Virus record (IMG/VR): IMGVR_UViG_3300029922_000007
Location: 62,001 to 126,000 of that record
Strand: one strand, 5' to 3'
DNA length: 64,000 nucleotides
Source: a virus
Shown here: piece by piece, positions 40,645 to 49,485 of the stretch
Position numbering within the stretch: the stretch's first letter is position 1
Layout: each line of letters opens with the position of its first letter
Position numbers and translations under genes: made by a program
Notes under the pieces: model-generated
The model's input: only the letters and a program-made list of their open reading frames with translations
The model's database searches: none
What the model was told of the DNA's origin: nothing

Positions 40645-40659
40645 GAAGTTCCTAACTTC
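40645..40659 (-). other. Leader hairpin of tail-fibre gene
   Basis: On the - strand GAAGTT and AACTTC form a 6-bp hairpin with AGG in the loop, 8-22 bases before ATG 40636. The AGGA ribosome-binding site overlaps this hairpin. Confidence 0.3.
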
Positions 40660-40701
40660 GGAGGTATCCACCCCCAGCTTCGATATTTCAATCGGTAATT
40701 A

Positions 40702-40723
40702 GGGGCAGACTTTCATCTGCCCC
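40702..40723 (-). terminator. Hairpin, possible terminator
   Basis: GGGGCAGA/TCTGCCCC is a perfect 8-bp stem in the gap after the 40735-42465 gene. It has no clear T-run on the - strand, so it may be an attenuator or processing site; the + strand has a short T-rich run. Confidence 0.4.
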
Positions 40724-40734
40724 ACTATTTTAAA

Positions 40735-42465
40735 TTAATACGCGTATTTGATCATGAGAATGTCGCCCGAGACCAAGGCAGCATTGCCGCCAGTAGCTAG
40801 ATCCCCAGCAAATGTAATTCTAGTAACCCCACCAGCACCACCGGTCAAGGAAACGGTATAGTCCACTCCCTTGAGTTGTTCTGGTCCACCAACAACATTA
40901 AGAGAAATGCTGTTTACGGTAGCGCTAGAACCTTGAGCTGGGTGAAGAAGATCTACGAACTGATTAGTTATATCTCCAGACACCAGAGTCTTGATGTCTT
41001 CGGTAACGGTCAGAGCGCTAGCAGTTGCTTGCCACGTTGGAGCAGCAGTGGCTCCATTGGAGGTCAACACGAATCCGGACGATGCGCCAGCAACTTGAGC
41101 CAGTGGTCCCGTTGAGGTAGTCCCACCAATAACGACTTGGTTGGCCGTGAAAGAAGAATCTCCAGTGCCACCGTTAGCTACTGGAAGGACTCCGGTAACG
41201 CCGCTAGTCAGTGGCAGGCCGGTAGCGTTCGTAAGAACCGCAGCGCTAGGAGTTCCCAATGCTGGGGTTACGAGCGTTGGGCTCGTGGCCAAAACCACAT
41301 TCCCAGAGCCGGTAGTTGAAGCCGCACTGATTGCAGTTCCATTGCCTTGCAGAATACCGGTAATAGTCGTAGAAACTGTTAGTGCTGTACCGCTGTAGGT
41401 TCCAGCGAATCCATTGGCAGAAGCCATCGACATGACTACGGAACCTTGAGCCCCATTAACGAAGCTAACACCGGCAGCAGGAGTCGTTAATACCCATTTA
41501 GTCCCATTGTAGATTACCAGATCGCCAATTTGGAAGTTGACCATCGAGGGATCTGTCAACCCAGCAACCGTTCCAGTATCGGCAGCACTTACCCAATAAG
41601 TAAAACCGGTAGTTCCTGTACCATCAACCAAGGTAGGGGTATTGGTATTTGGATTCCAATTACCTTGGAATTCCATGAGGGTAGATGGAAGCTGCGAAAG
41701 AGGGACTTTTCCGCCGCCATCCAAAGTGGCTACTCCACCCGCTGAACCTGCAAATGATAAATCTCCTACGACAATAGCACGAGGGGTCATTGCCCCAGCG
41801 GAACCATTTGGAGAAGCCAAGAATAAATTTGCTGCTTCAGAAGTACCGGTAATGGCCAGAGTTCCAGAAGTGGTAATTGGGGAGCCGGTAACCGTCAACC
41901 AAGAAGGGGTCGTCAAGGCAACAGAGGTTACCGTTCCAGTAGAAGCAGTTTGCCAAGTAGGGGCTGCGGTCGTTCCGTTAGAGGTCAGAACGGTACCGGT
42001 AGCTCCTCCTGCAACAGCAGTGAATGGATTGGTAGAAGTCGTACCAGCGATAATAACCTGGTTAGCGCTGAAAGAACCAGAGCCGGTTCCACCATTGGCA
42101 ACAGGGAGAATACCTGCTACTTGGGTCGTTAAACTAACAGTACCCGTCAGTTGGGACGTAGCAATCGAGAGCCCTGAACCGCCAGTAACGCCTACTGGAA
42201 GAACTCCGCTAAGGTTAGCCGCTGCCAAATTGGTTAAAGCCGATCCATTGACCGCTCCGAATGTACCTCCCGATACTTGTGAGCCAGAAATGGAAATACC
42301 CGAAACATCTCCAGAAGCAATCGCCCTAAAAGTTGTACCGCCAGATCCATCAGAAAAAAGAGCCGTGGTAGCCGCAGCCGCTCCAGAACCGATTTTACCG
42401 TGGGCTGCAGATGATCCTGAAGTTACCGCTAAGTCTTTGATAAATTTTGTTACGATTTGGCTCAT
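40735..42465 (-). CDS. Repeat-rich tail-fibre protein
   Basis: 576 residues. The unit LPVANGGTG followed by FSANQVIIAGTTST, VAGG, GTVLTSNGTTAAPTWQ recurs about twice (about 116-175 and 430-495), and the ends (MSQIVTKFI; AAL-x-SGDILMIKYAY) are shared with fibre paralogues. Ser/Thr/Gly/Ala-rich. Likely a trimeric beta-helix fibre of the virion tail. AAGGAAT precedes the ATG. Confidence 0.65.
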   Translation of the reverse strand: MSQIVTKFIKDLAVTSGSSAAHGKIGSGAAAATTALFSDGSGGTTFRAIASGDVSGISISGSQVSGGTFGAVNGSALTNLAAANLSGVLPVGVTGGSGLSIATSQLTGTVSLTTQVAGILPVANGGTGSGSFSANQVIIAGTTSTNPFTAVAGGATGTVLTSNGTTAAPTWQTASTGTVTSVALTTPSWLTVTGSPITTSGTLAITGTSEAANLFLASPNGSAGAMTPRAIVVGDLSFAGSAGGVATLDGGGKVPLSQLPSTLMEFQGNWNPNTNTPTLVDGTGTTGFTYWVSAADTGTVAGLTDPSMVNFQIGDLVIYNGTKWVLTTPAAGVSFVNGAQGSVVMSMASANGFAGTYSGTALTVSTTITGILQGNGTAISAASTTGSGNVVLATSPTLVTPALGTPSAAVLTNATGLPLTSGVTGVLPVANGGTGDSSFTANQVVIGGTTSTGPLAQVAGASSGFVLTSNGATAAPTWQATASALTVTEDIKTLVSGDITNQFVDLLHPAQGSSATVNSISLNVVGGPEQLKGVDYTVSLTGGAGGVTRITFAGDLATGGNAALVSGDILMIKYAY

Positions 42466-42474
42466 AAAAATTCC

Positions 42475-43497
42475 TTAATTGTATTGAACTACGAGCATAT
42501 CGCCCGAAACTAAAACCCCATCTAAGAATAATCCACTCCAACTAAGCTGAGAGCCGGAAACTGTGTAATCTGCCCCATACGATTGCATAGGGCCGCCAAT
42601 AACTGTAAGAATGGTATCGGCGGCTGTATCTGGAGCGGAACTAAGTGTTACAAATTTATTGGTAATGTCTGTACCAGACAAAGTAAATAAATTAACATTA
42701 TAAGAAGATGCCAACATCGAATTAGTGATAGCGCCATTTGCGATACTTGTAGCATTACCAACACTTGTAACTACACCAGTAAGATTAGCGTTTGTGGTGA
42801 CGGTCCCGGCATTACCGGTAATACTCCCAGTAGGAATAACGTAATCTGTTCCAGCGGTGGCTGCTGAAACGGCTGTACCGTTACCTTTAAGGAGCCCAGA
42901 GATAGTAGTCGAGATTGTGATAGCAGGGGTAGTAGTAGCTGTAGCTACGGTCCCCGCAAAACCGTTTGCAGAAACAACTGAGACAGAAGATACCGTACCT
43001 GATCCAGCTGCAGGAGTCATCCATGCGGGTAGACCAGAAACAACAGTTAGGACTTGTCCTGCAGACCCAATCGGCAATCTAGCCGCTGCTGGAGTCGCAT
43101 TTTCAAAAAGTATATCTCCAGCGGTAGTTAAAGGAGATAGAGCATTAAAAGAAGAAGACGTAGAAGTTTGGCCCGTTCCACCATTAGCTACTGGAAGAGC
43201 AGTTCCAGAAAGGGTTACTGCTAGGGTACCAGTGCTGGTGATGGGAGATCCTGAAACACTCAAGAAAGATGGTACAGTTAATGCAACAGATGTGACTGTT
43301 CCAGAACCACTACCAGGACTCCAACTCAGATTCCCAGCTCCATCGTTGGTCAGAACGTAACCGGAAGAGGCGGCTTGGGCTGGAGGCCAGAAAATAGAAT
43401 ACGTTGTAGTTACTGCGGAAGCAAATTGAGTTATAGAGCCAGAAGTGGCTCCGCTTAGTTGAGATTTAGCGCTAGTAGAAGATGGATTGTATGACAT
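42475..43497 (-). CDS. Tail-fibre protein
   Basis: 340 residues with the same fibre signatures (TSVALTVPSFLSVSGSPIT, LPVANGGTGQT) and a C-terminal end like its neighbour (VSGDMLVVQYN). No strong Shine-Dalgarno; the start overlaps the end of the upstream gene, so it may be translated by coupling. Confidence 0.6.
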   Translation of the reverse strand: MSYNPSSTSAKSQLSGATSGSITQFASAVTTTYSIFWPPAQAASSGYVLTNDGAGNLSWSPGSGSGTVTSVALTVPSFLSVSGSPITSTGTLAVTLSGTALPVANGGTGQTSTSSSFNALSPLTTAGDILFENATPAAARLPIGSAGQVLTVVSGLPAWMTPAAGSGTVSSVSVVSANGFAGTVATATTTPAITISTTISGLLKGNGTAVSAATAGTDYVIPTGSITGNAGTVTTNANLTGVVTSVGNATSIANGAITNSMLASSYNVNLFTLSGTDITNKFVTLSSAPDTAADTILTVIGGPMQSYGADYTVSGSQLSWSGLFLDGVLVSGDMLVVQYN

Positions 43498-43498
43498 A

Positions 43499-46447
43499 TT
43501 ACAGAATATCCCATCCTGAGCCGTTGGAAGCTAAAGTAAACGATTCGTACTGAACATTTTCATATTGGGCGCTGAATCCATCGATTAAATCCGATCCAAA
43601 CGCGTTGATGTTTAGGTAATTTGACGTACTGTCAACCTTTTTTAGGTAGAAAATTCTTCCAGTTACGGTAGAAGCGGCTGGTAAATCAAAGTTAACTACT
43701 CCAGCAGTGCAATCCGCGCGTAAAATACAGTCGCCTGTAAGAACAGCGTAGGTAGTTGGACCGAACTTAGTGGAAACAGAAACGGGAGTCATGCTTCCGT
43801 TCAGTCCTGGAGCGCCAGGAGCACCAGCCGGACCAGCAGGACCGACAGCGTTAGCTCCATTGCCTCCTCCGCCACCAAGCCTAATTTCAACTTCGTCCCC
43901 AATAACTAAGCCGCCGCCAGGAAGAGTAAGAATCTGAATTTGATTAGAAGGAGTTCCAGGTGCGCCAACTTCAGCGTAAGCTCCGGACTCCAAATCCATG
44001 AACTGACCGTTCAAGAATAAGAGGAGCGACCCTGCTCCAACAGTATACTGTTGTGGGATATTTCCTTCTCTGCTATTGTTAGGAAGAGTAAGGAAACTTC
44101 CATTAGCAACGGGACCATTCAAACTGGTCGGTGGGGTTGCGCCTGATGCGACTATCTCGATAACTTCATCGTACGAAGGAGAATCCAAGAGGGCTTGGAT
44201 ATTCCCAATAGCTTTATCTAGCTCTTTGATAGCTAAGGTCAAACTATCGGAGTCATGTATAACGTAGTTACCAGTGCCAGTCCCGGATTGAGAAGTAGTG
44301 ATCGCAAATGGAGCGCCAACGTTTACATTGCTAGCACCATTCGAAGTTCCTGCAGATGTATTGGTTACTACAAGTGTGCCAACCCCAGAAGTAGCTGAAA
44401 AGTCTCCAAATGGAGCTGAATTCAGAGCAAGAGCCAACTTTGTTGCAACTTGAGTGGCTGTATCTCCAGTTAAGATGTCCACTTCAATAATAGCATTCGT
44501 ATTTGGAGCTACAGGAGCACTACCTACACCGCTAACTTTGAACCAAACAGCGTATTCGCGAGCGTCTGCAGAAGAGCTAATGAGGAAATACTGACCGCCA
44601 GTAATAGTTGATCCACCACCAGTGGTAAAATCGGAGATCTGAACGGTAGATCCTGGATTCATAGCCGCTACATATTGTGGCTTAGAAGATGACGCCGATG
44701 GAGAACCGATATATTGCAGAAGCTCAAGAGAGGTAGTTCCGGAAACAGATACACTCTCGCCATTATCAAGTTCTTGTGATAGGAAGCGAATGTAAACTTT
44801 AGGATTTCCCCCATTGTCTTCTCGCAGGAACAGCCAGAAAACATCGGCCCCTACTGGAACAGAGGCGCGGGACGAAATTTGAATAGCGCGGGTATCGCCA
44901 ACTGGAGATGGCGAAGCATGATAAGAGCCAAACGCATACTGGGCTTGAGATCCGCCAGCACCAGAATTGTCCCCAGCCGAAACATTGCTCGTAAGGGTAA
45001 CTTGAGATCCAGAATTGACTGTCAAGATCTGGTAATAACCGGAAGAAGTATTTGAAGCGACCTTAATAAAGTCACCGGGAAGTAGTCCAGAAGTCCAGGT
45101 TACAGCGCCAACAGAATTGACAGTTGGGGAACCTGAAACAAAAATCAGGTTTGGAGCGATAGGGACTTCTCTATTAAGGAGAATATAGGCTACTTCATCA
45201 TCCGTAAGTGTTATATCGGTAGAAGAAGGATTAGCAGCAATAGTATAGGTGAGGGAAGATCCGATGACACGAATTTCAATCGGTTGATCCCAATTGATCT
45301 GCCCTGGAGAAGTGATAGCGCTCGGACTATAGAAACTTACGCCAATTCCAGTACCGTTTAGGGTAGCTGGTTGGGACATGGTAATCGTAGACCCAGCGAT
45401 AGAAAGTATGGTAGCCCCTTGAGGAATACCAGTACCGAAGATGAAGTCCCCATTAACTAATCCAGCAGTAGAAGCTAGAGAGGTTAACTGATTGCTAGTG
45501 ACAGCTATATTTCCGGTGGTAACTAGGATAGGATCAGAATTAGGTAGAATCCCGTTAGAAATTTCACCACTGCCGGTAATAACAGTATTCCCGAGATCCT
45601 GGAAAAGACTTTGCAGGGAGGGAATTGGACCACCTCCACCGCCGCCTGCTCCTGAGAACCAATAGGGCGTGCCCTTGATTCCAAGAAGTTCGGACATGAT
45701 GGCGTTCATCCAAGATTTCAGGCTGTCTAGTTGTTTATCGCCGCCTATAAAGGGGTTAGCGGAGCTATTAGTAGCACTGATGGTTACTGGAGACTGGGTT
45801 TGCCCTTGGCTCCAAGGATAGGTGAAGTTAGGGTTAGGGCTAATTCCACCAGTTTCGAGGGAATAGAGCATCCAGCGGGGATCGGTGATAGTTAGGACGT
45901 TTCCGTTAGAATCTGTGGTTACGATAGCTGCTGGGAGGACGTTTTGAGCCCAAGGAGAGGTCGTGATGATGATTTTGTAGGTGAGGGTTTGGGCTTCAGG
46001 TGCTATCTCAGTTATTTCGTCGTTGGCGGTTGCGTTCCAGATGTACTTGGTTACGTCTGTGCTAGGATCAGCGAATCGATTGTAATCAATACCCACATAG
46101 TTCGTGCTGGAAGCTGTGAAGGATCCGGAAACATTAGGATTTGTGGCTGCATTTAGGACCTGGTTAGCGGTCCCAAGTGGTACCTGGAAAACGGTGCCGC
46201 TGGCCGACGCATCAATATTTAAAATAGAGCCTGGGTCTACGATCATCTGTAGGCCGTTTGCGGCGGAGCCAATAGCTCCGGACGTAACCAGTGAGAACCC
46301 GCGAATGATGTAACCCTGCGAAGTTCCAGTAATAATGGCGGTTACTGCAGCATCCCAATCAGAACGGGAAGCGCTTTCGATGCGCCTAAGGCTGCTCACA
46401 TCCAGGCGTTGCTCGCTCAAAATGTTAAGAGTGCTTAATACTGCCAT
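43499..46447 (-). CDS. Large tail-fibre/baseplate-attached protein
   Basis: 982 residues. Repeated beta domains rich in Ser, Gly and Asn, a short collagen-like stretch GPAGPAGAPGAPGLNG near residue 870, and a C-terminal domain ending FTLASNGSGWDIL. Its first codons overlap the GIY-YIG gene by 23 bp. The start follows AGGAAA. Probably the proximal part of the tail fibre. Confidence 0.6.
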   Translation of the reverse strand: MAVLSTLNILSEQRLDVSSLRRIESASRSDWDAAVTAIITGTSQGYIIRGFSLVTSGAIGSAANGLQMIVDPGSILNIDASASGTVFQVPLGTANQVLNAATNPNVSGSFTASSTNYVGIDYNRFADPSTDVTKYIWNATANDEITEIAPEAQTLTYKIIITTSPWAQNVLPAAIVTTDSNGNVLTITDPRWMLYSLETGGISPNPNFTYPWSQGQTQSPVTISATNSSANPFIGGDKQLDSLKSWMNAIMSELLGIKGTPYWFSGAGGGGGGPIPSLQSLFQDLGNTVITGSGEISNGILPNSDPILVTTGNIAVTSNQLTSLASTAGLVNGDFIFGTGIPQGATILSIAGSTITMSQPATLNGTGIGVSFYSPSAITSPGQINWDQPIEIRVIGSSLTYTIAANPSSTDITLTDDEVAYILLNREVPIAPNLIFVSGSPTVNSVGAVTWTSGLLPGDFIKVASNTSSGYYQILTVNSGSQVTLTSNVSAGDNSGAGGSQAQYAFGSYHASPSPVGDTRAIQISSRASVPVGADVFWLFLREDNGGNPKVYIRFLSQELDNGESVSVSGTTSLELLQYIGSPSASSSKPQYVAAMNPGSTVQISDFTTGGGSTITGGQYFLISSSADAREYAVWFKVSGVGSAPVAPNTNAIIEVDILTGDTATQVATKLALALNSAPFGDFSATSGVGTLVVTNTSAGTSNGASNVNVGAPFAITTSQSGTGTGNYVIHDSDSLTLAIKELDKAIGNIQALLDSPSYDEVIEIVASGATPPTSLNGPVANGSFLTLPNNSREGNIPQQYTVGAGSLLLFLNGQFMDLESGAYAEVGAPGTPSNQIQILTLPGGGLVIGDEVEIRLGGGGGNGANAVGPAGPAGAPGAPGLNGSMTPVSVSTKFGPTTYAVLTGDCILRADCTAGVVNFDLPAASTVTGRIFYLKKVDSTSNYLNINAFGSDLIDGFSAQYENVQYESFTLASNGSGWDIL

Positions 46448-47327
46448 AAATATTTGATTTCCTAGGCCTTTTCTTCAATTTATTGGATCTACGGCCTATA
46501 ACCTTAGTACCATTAAAGGTGGCGATAGCGTATAGGTATCGCTCTTCTAATAAGATTGTGGGTTGGTCCTCATCTGCAAAAACCCAAACATGCTGTCCAG
46601 CGGACTTACTCTCCTTGAATAGGCAAGCCCCTCTTATTGCTGTAGAATGAGCGTCGATAGTTTTTTGGGCTACGAAACAGGACGGAAATTCTATAATTGA
46701 GCCATCGACTAAAGACTTACCTATAATAGCCCTGGATTGGTCATTGTTTCCGCGTTTTTTGGCCATTAATCTTCTTCGTTCCATCTCCTCCACATTAAAT
46801 TCGGATTTATGCATCCAAACCCAGCCACCGCAAGAAATTGCCTGCTGAGTTCTCTTCCCACAAATAGAAACCGATAGTAGACAACATTTTCCGATATTTT
46901 TATAGTTAAACCCATCTAGGGCCGTATCTTTCCCACACGAGTATTCTTTAATCTCACCAGTCTCTATAGACATTCCTATAATTGGTTTCTTAGAGGATTC
47001 TCCTATTTTTCTTTTTGCCTCTTCCGTATGCTTTACTGGGGGAGCGTCATAGCCGCCCTTTTTAAGGTTATATAGGCGATGTTTTTCGTTTTCTAAGGTA
47101 AATATTTCTGCGGCTTCCATCTCCGCAATAGTTGAGAATTTCTGCCTTATGTGATACTTAAAAGCGCCTACTCCGAATTCGTTGTATGCTTCTTGCAACT
47201 TATAGTTGTAGTGTTCATTTCTTTCCAATGATTTTCTGTGGGCAGACCAACGTCGTTCGATCCTACCCTTGGTAATTCCGGCGTAGCCCATTCCGTTAAC
47301 AGTATTCGTAATCTCGTATAGAAACAT
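46425..47327 (-). CDS. GIY-YIG homing endonuclease
   Basis: The GIY-YIG domain is at the N-terminus: Y4-E-I, then GMGY15-A-G17 and R25/R26, with the catalytic glutamate E74 (EAAEIFTLENE). HTEEAKRKIG (about 100-109) is a NUMOD3-type DNA-contacting motif, followed by two NUMOD1-like segments. It sits between the tail-fibre gene and a divergent + strand gene. Its TATAGT -10 is six bases from the ATG, so the message is nearly leaderless. Confidence 0.8.
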   Translation of the reverse strand: MFLYEITNTVNGMGYAGITKGRIERRWSAHRKSLERNEHYNYKLQEAYNEFGVGAFKYHIRQKFSTIAEMEAAEIFTLENEKHRLYNLKKGGYDAPPVKHTEEAKRKIGESSKKPIIGMSIETGEIKEYSCGKDTALDGFNYKNIGKCCLLSVSICGKRTQQAISCGGWVWMHKSEFNVEEMERRRLMAKKRGNNDQSRAIIGKSLVDGSIIEFPSCFVAQKTIDAHSTAIRGACLFKESKSAGQHVWVFADEDQPTILLEERYLYAIATFNGTKVIGRRSNKLKKRPRKSNIYGSIKHS

Positions 47328-47333
47328 ACCCTT

Positions 47334-47342
47334 ACTATATCA
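47334..47342 (-). promoter_or_regulatory. Extended -10 of the GIY-YIG gene
   Basis: TGATATAGT on the - strand, six bases from ATG 47327. No good -35 at 17 bp. The palindrome at 47361-47374 lies just upstream. Confidence 0.45.
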
Positions 47343-47351
47343 TATCTCTCC

Positions 47352-47380
47352 TTGATTTCACTACAATCTTGTAGTAGAGT
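47352..47380 (+). promoter_or_regulatory. sigma-70-type promoter with a palindrome in its spacer
   Basis: TTGATT (47352-47357), 17 bp, TAGAGT (47375-47380), then six bases to ATG 47387. The spacer contains the perfect palindrome CTACAATCTTGTAG (47361-47374), which would cover the promoter and could be an operator controlling both divergent genes. Confidence 0.5.
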
Positions 47381-47386
47381 ACGAAT

Positions 47387-47779
47387 ATGAGGTGCGATTT
47401 GGGTAAAATCCGTCGTGGGTCAAAAGAATATTCTAAAGAACAGAGATTGATCAGAGAAAACAAACAGTTGAAGAAAGAGCTGGGTCACCTACGCAAGCAA
47501 ATTGCTAGAATCGACCTCGACCGATACGAAACTGTTACGCAAATGTGCGCGGACTATCAAGAATCTGAGAGATTTCAGGAAAATATGGCTGATACCACTT
47601 CAAATGTGGACGATTTGAAGAAGGAATGGGCCTGTAATTCCTGTAGTTCCGGATACTTAGAGATTTTCTTGTACTCCAAGATGGGCGAAACGCACTACTA
47701 TAGACGGTGCAACGGCTGTCAACATAGGACCCACGGAAAAAGATATTCGGCACAAGTCAAAGGAATTTTACATCAATGA
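47387..47779 (+). CDS. Coiled-coil zinc-ribbon protein
   Basis: 130 residues. An N-terminal basic coiled coil (KEQRLIRENKQLKKELGHL) and a C-terminal zinc ribbon CNSC (about 83-86) with CNGC (about 109-112). It has little or no leader and no good Shine-Dalgarno. Unknown role; perhaps nucleic-acid binding. First gene of the + strand island in the late region. Confidence 0.55.
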   Translation: MRCDLGKIRRGSKEYSKEQRLIRENKQLKKELGHLRKQIARIDLDRYETVTQMCADYQESERFQENMADTTSNVDDLKKEWACNSCSSGYLEIFLYSKMGETHYYRRCNGCQHRTHGKRYSAQVKGILHQ

Positions 47780-48000
47780 GTGATTATTTTAAAGAAGGCT
47801 CTGTGGTAATTGTAGATACCGGCCAATCGGGTTGTCTTACCCATCTGGACGGTAACGAAGCTTCTGTTCTACTTCTAAACCTAGAAATGTGGCACGGAAT
47901 GACCAATAGGCTTAGACTGCCTCAGAACCAGGAAGATTTAAGCGCGTGCCCTCTTAATGTTGAAAAAGAGATCCCTCTTAAGCGTATTTCTAGGGATTAG
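47776..48000 (+). CDS. Hypothetical small protein
   Basis: 74 residues, ATGA-coupled to the previous gene. Probably a small beta-barrel (GSVVIVDTGQSG, then LEMWHGMTNRLRLP). Its end overlaps the convergent gene by 4 bp. Unknown function. Confidence 0.45.
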   Translation: MSDYFKEGSVVIVDTGQSGCLTHLDGNEASVLLLNLEMWHGMTNRLRLPQNQEDLSACPLNVEKEIPLKRISRD

Positions 48001-48737
48001 CTTACCCAGTACTTAATGAATGGATGTCCGGACTGGTAATAAGCTTGAGCAACCCCATTCATTTCGGCATCCCCATAGTCTTTTTTTAAACGCCAATACC
48101 AAATAAAAGAAGCTACGTAGCACATGAAGGATGTTTGGTAAGTATTCTGCATAAGATGCCAACTTAAGCGTCTTGGGTCTGCCTGATTGATGGGCGTATT
48201 CGTGCAGCTAATCGCTATGGATGCTGCTGCTATAAAAAATAAGGGCATCGCCATAACCCTAACCAAAAGATGAAGTGGGTTCCAGAAAGACGGGAACGCA
48301 GCTGAAACCATAGCTGCTAATAGTTGAGGCTGTCTGACCAAAAAACTTTGAGTGGTCCACTGACCTGGGCTAACATTGTTCAACGCTCCGAGATATCGAA
48401 AAACAGCCCAAAGAAATTTTCTGGGTATTTTAGTGTTTCCTAAGTATGAGCAAGCATTTAGGACGGCATAGTAGTCGTCCGGACCTTCTTGACCATCTGA
48501 TTGACTAGTTGGAACCCTATTGAGCATACCCTGTGAGTTTATGCAGTTTTGTATCGTTTTATCGAAAGTTACACAATCATCTTGCGTTAATTGATTAGAT
48601 TTTGCTAAGATAGTGTAATATTCGGACGTAAACATTGGGCCGTTGTCACTAGCAGAAAGCGTTCCGGGTGTAACTAGATTTGGTGAAATCAATCCGTTAC
48701 CATCTATATAAGGCTTAATGTCGTCTCTAATACTCAT
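47997..48737 (-). CDS. Hypothetical protein with a hydrophobic segment
   Basis: 246 residues. Residues about 165-182 (AMPLFFIAAASIAISC) are hydrophobic. Several Trp/Tyr-rich helices (DDYYAVLNAC, RKFLWAVFRYLGALNN) suggest an alpha-helical toroid. Not recognised. Between a + strand island on both sides. Confidence 0.45.
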   Translation of the reverse strand: MSIRDDIKPYIDGNGLISPNLVTPGTLSASDNGPMFTSEYYTILAKSNQLTQDDCVTFDKTIQNCINSQGMLNRVPTSQSDGQEGPDDYYAVLNACSYLGNTKIPRKFLWAVFRYLGALNNVSPGQWTTQSFLVRQPQLLAAMVSAAFPSFWNPLHLLVRVMAMPLFFIAAASIAISCTNTPINQADPRRLSWHLMQNTYQTSFMCYVASFIWYWRLKKDYGDAEMNGVAQAYYQSGHPFIKYWVS

Positions 48738-48747
48738 ACTAGTAAGA

Positions 48748-48776
48748 TTGACATTAGAATTTTGGCATGGTAGAGT
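48748..48776 (+). promoter_or_regulatory. sigma-70-type promoter, leaderless transcript
   Basis: TTGACA (48748-48753), 17 bp, TAGAGT (48771-48776), six bases to ATG 48783. No Shine-Dalgarno sits between, so the transcript would start at or beside the ATG. It matches the layout at 47352. Confidence 0.65.
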
Positions 48777-48782
48777 CTAGAA

Positions 48783-49229
48783 ATGGAAGTAATGACCCTT
48801 ATTATGTCTGCGGCTAAGGCGGTTGGAGTATCTGGAACCCTGTTGCTTGCTATTTGCAACCATGAATCTGGGGGGTTTAGGCAAAATTATGCCCCTTTTG
48901 ATAAGGGCACACCAAGTTATGGTTCTTGCCAGCTAAAGGAAGATACGGCCTTAATGTTTAACTTTCAGGGTCTCCCCTTTGAACTTAACGATCCCAAAGA
49001 AAATGCCAAATATTCCGCCTTATATCTGAAATATCAGCAGGATAGATACGGTGAAGACTGGGTTAAGATGACAGCGGCCTATAATAGTGGCACGTTTTTT
49101 GAAAGTAAGAGGGTTCCTGGCTGTCCGCGCAACCTCCGATACGTCAATCTGGTAAAGGCCAAGCTGCCCTTGGATTTGCAAGGAAGGCTGAATTGTGGCT
49201 TTTCTAGCAATTTTGCGGAGGCAGAATGA
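48783..49229 (+). CDS. Lytic transglycosylase (endolysin candidate)
   Basis: 148 residues. LLLAICNHESGGF carries the catalytic E28, YGSCQLKEDTA (46-56) is the GxxQ-type motif, and AAYNSGT (98-104) is the soluble lytic transglycosylase signature. It would cut murein between MurNAc and GlcNAc. There is no signal peptide, so it needs a holin or could act in the virion. Its sigma-70 promoter and position among structural genes fit a lysis function. Overlaps the next gene by 4 bp. Confidence 0.8.
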   Translation: MEVMTLIMSAAKAVGVSGTLLLAICNHESGGFRQNYAPFDKGTPSYGSCQLKEDTALMFNFQGLPFELNDPKENAKYSALYLKYQQDRYGEDWVKMTAAYNSGTFFESKRVPGCPRNLRYVNLVKAKLPLDLQGRLNCGFSSNFAEAE

Positions 49230-49420
49230 TTAAGTTTTGTTGGCTGTGCAGCAAGAAACTCTGGGGTCGTCACAAAGAAGTCTTGATAATTGATTACTAT
49301 CCTAGGACCCTCCACAAGTCTTGTGCTAAGGACATTAAGCGAGAATCTGACTACCAGAAGGACAGAGATGGAAGCTATCACTCCATGCATTGGGAGCCTA
49401 TGGGCGCTTTTACGGATTAG
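49226..49420 (+). CDS. Small zinc-finger-like protein
   Basis: 64 residues. CWLCSKKLWG (5-14) with HKSC (30-33) gives a Cys/His zinc site. Coupled to the lytic enzyme. Unknown function. Confidence 0.45.
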   Translation: MIKFCWLCSKKLWGRHKEVLIIDYYPRTLHKSCAKDIKRESDYQKDRDGSYHSMHWEPMGAFTD

Positions 49421-49422
49421 GA

Positions 49423-49477
49423 TTGACTCTTTAAGGTAGGTGTGATACTGTCTTTTTAGGTAGAAAGCCTAGAAAGA
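49423..49477 (+). promoter_or_regulatory. sigma-70-type promoter starting inside a ribosome-binding-site hairpin
   Basis: TTGACT (49423-49428), 17 bp, TACTGT (49446-49451). TCTTTTTAGG (49451-49460) pairs with CCTAGAAAGA (49468-49477) in a 10-bp stem with a 7-base loop. The AAAGAG site ahead of GTG 49486 lies in the 3' arm. Transcripts starting about 49458 would free it; read-through ones would hide it. Confidence 0.5.
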
Positions 49478-49485
49478 GTTGATCC

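Noticed and set aside
41642-42478. A 278-codon frame on the + strand opposite a tail-fibre gene
   Set aside because: Low-complexity Val/Pro/Ala composition mirrors the Gly/Thr-rich fibre gene; no ribosome-binding site.
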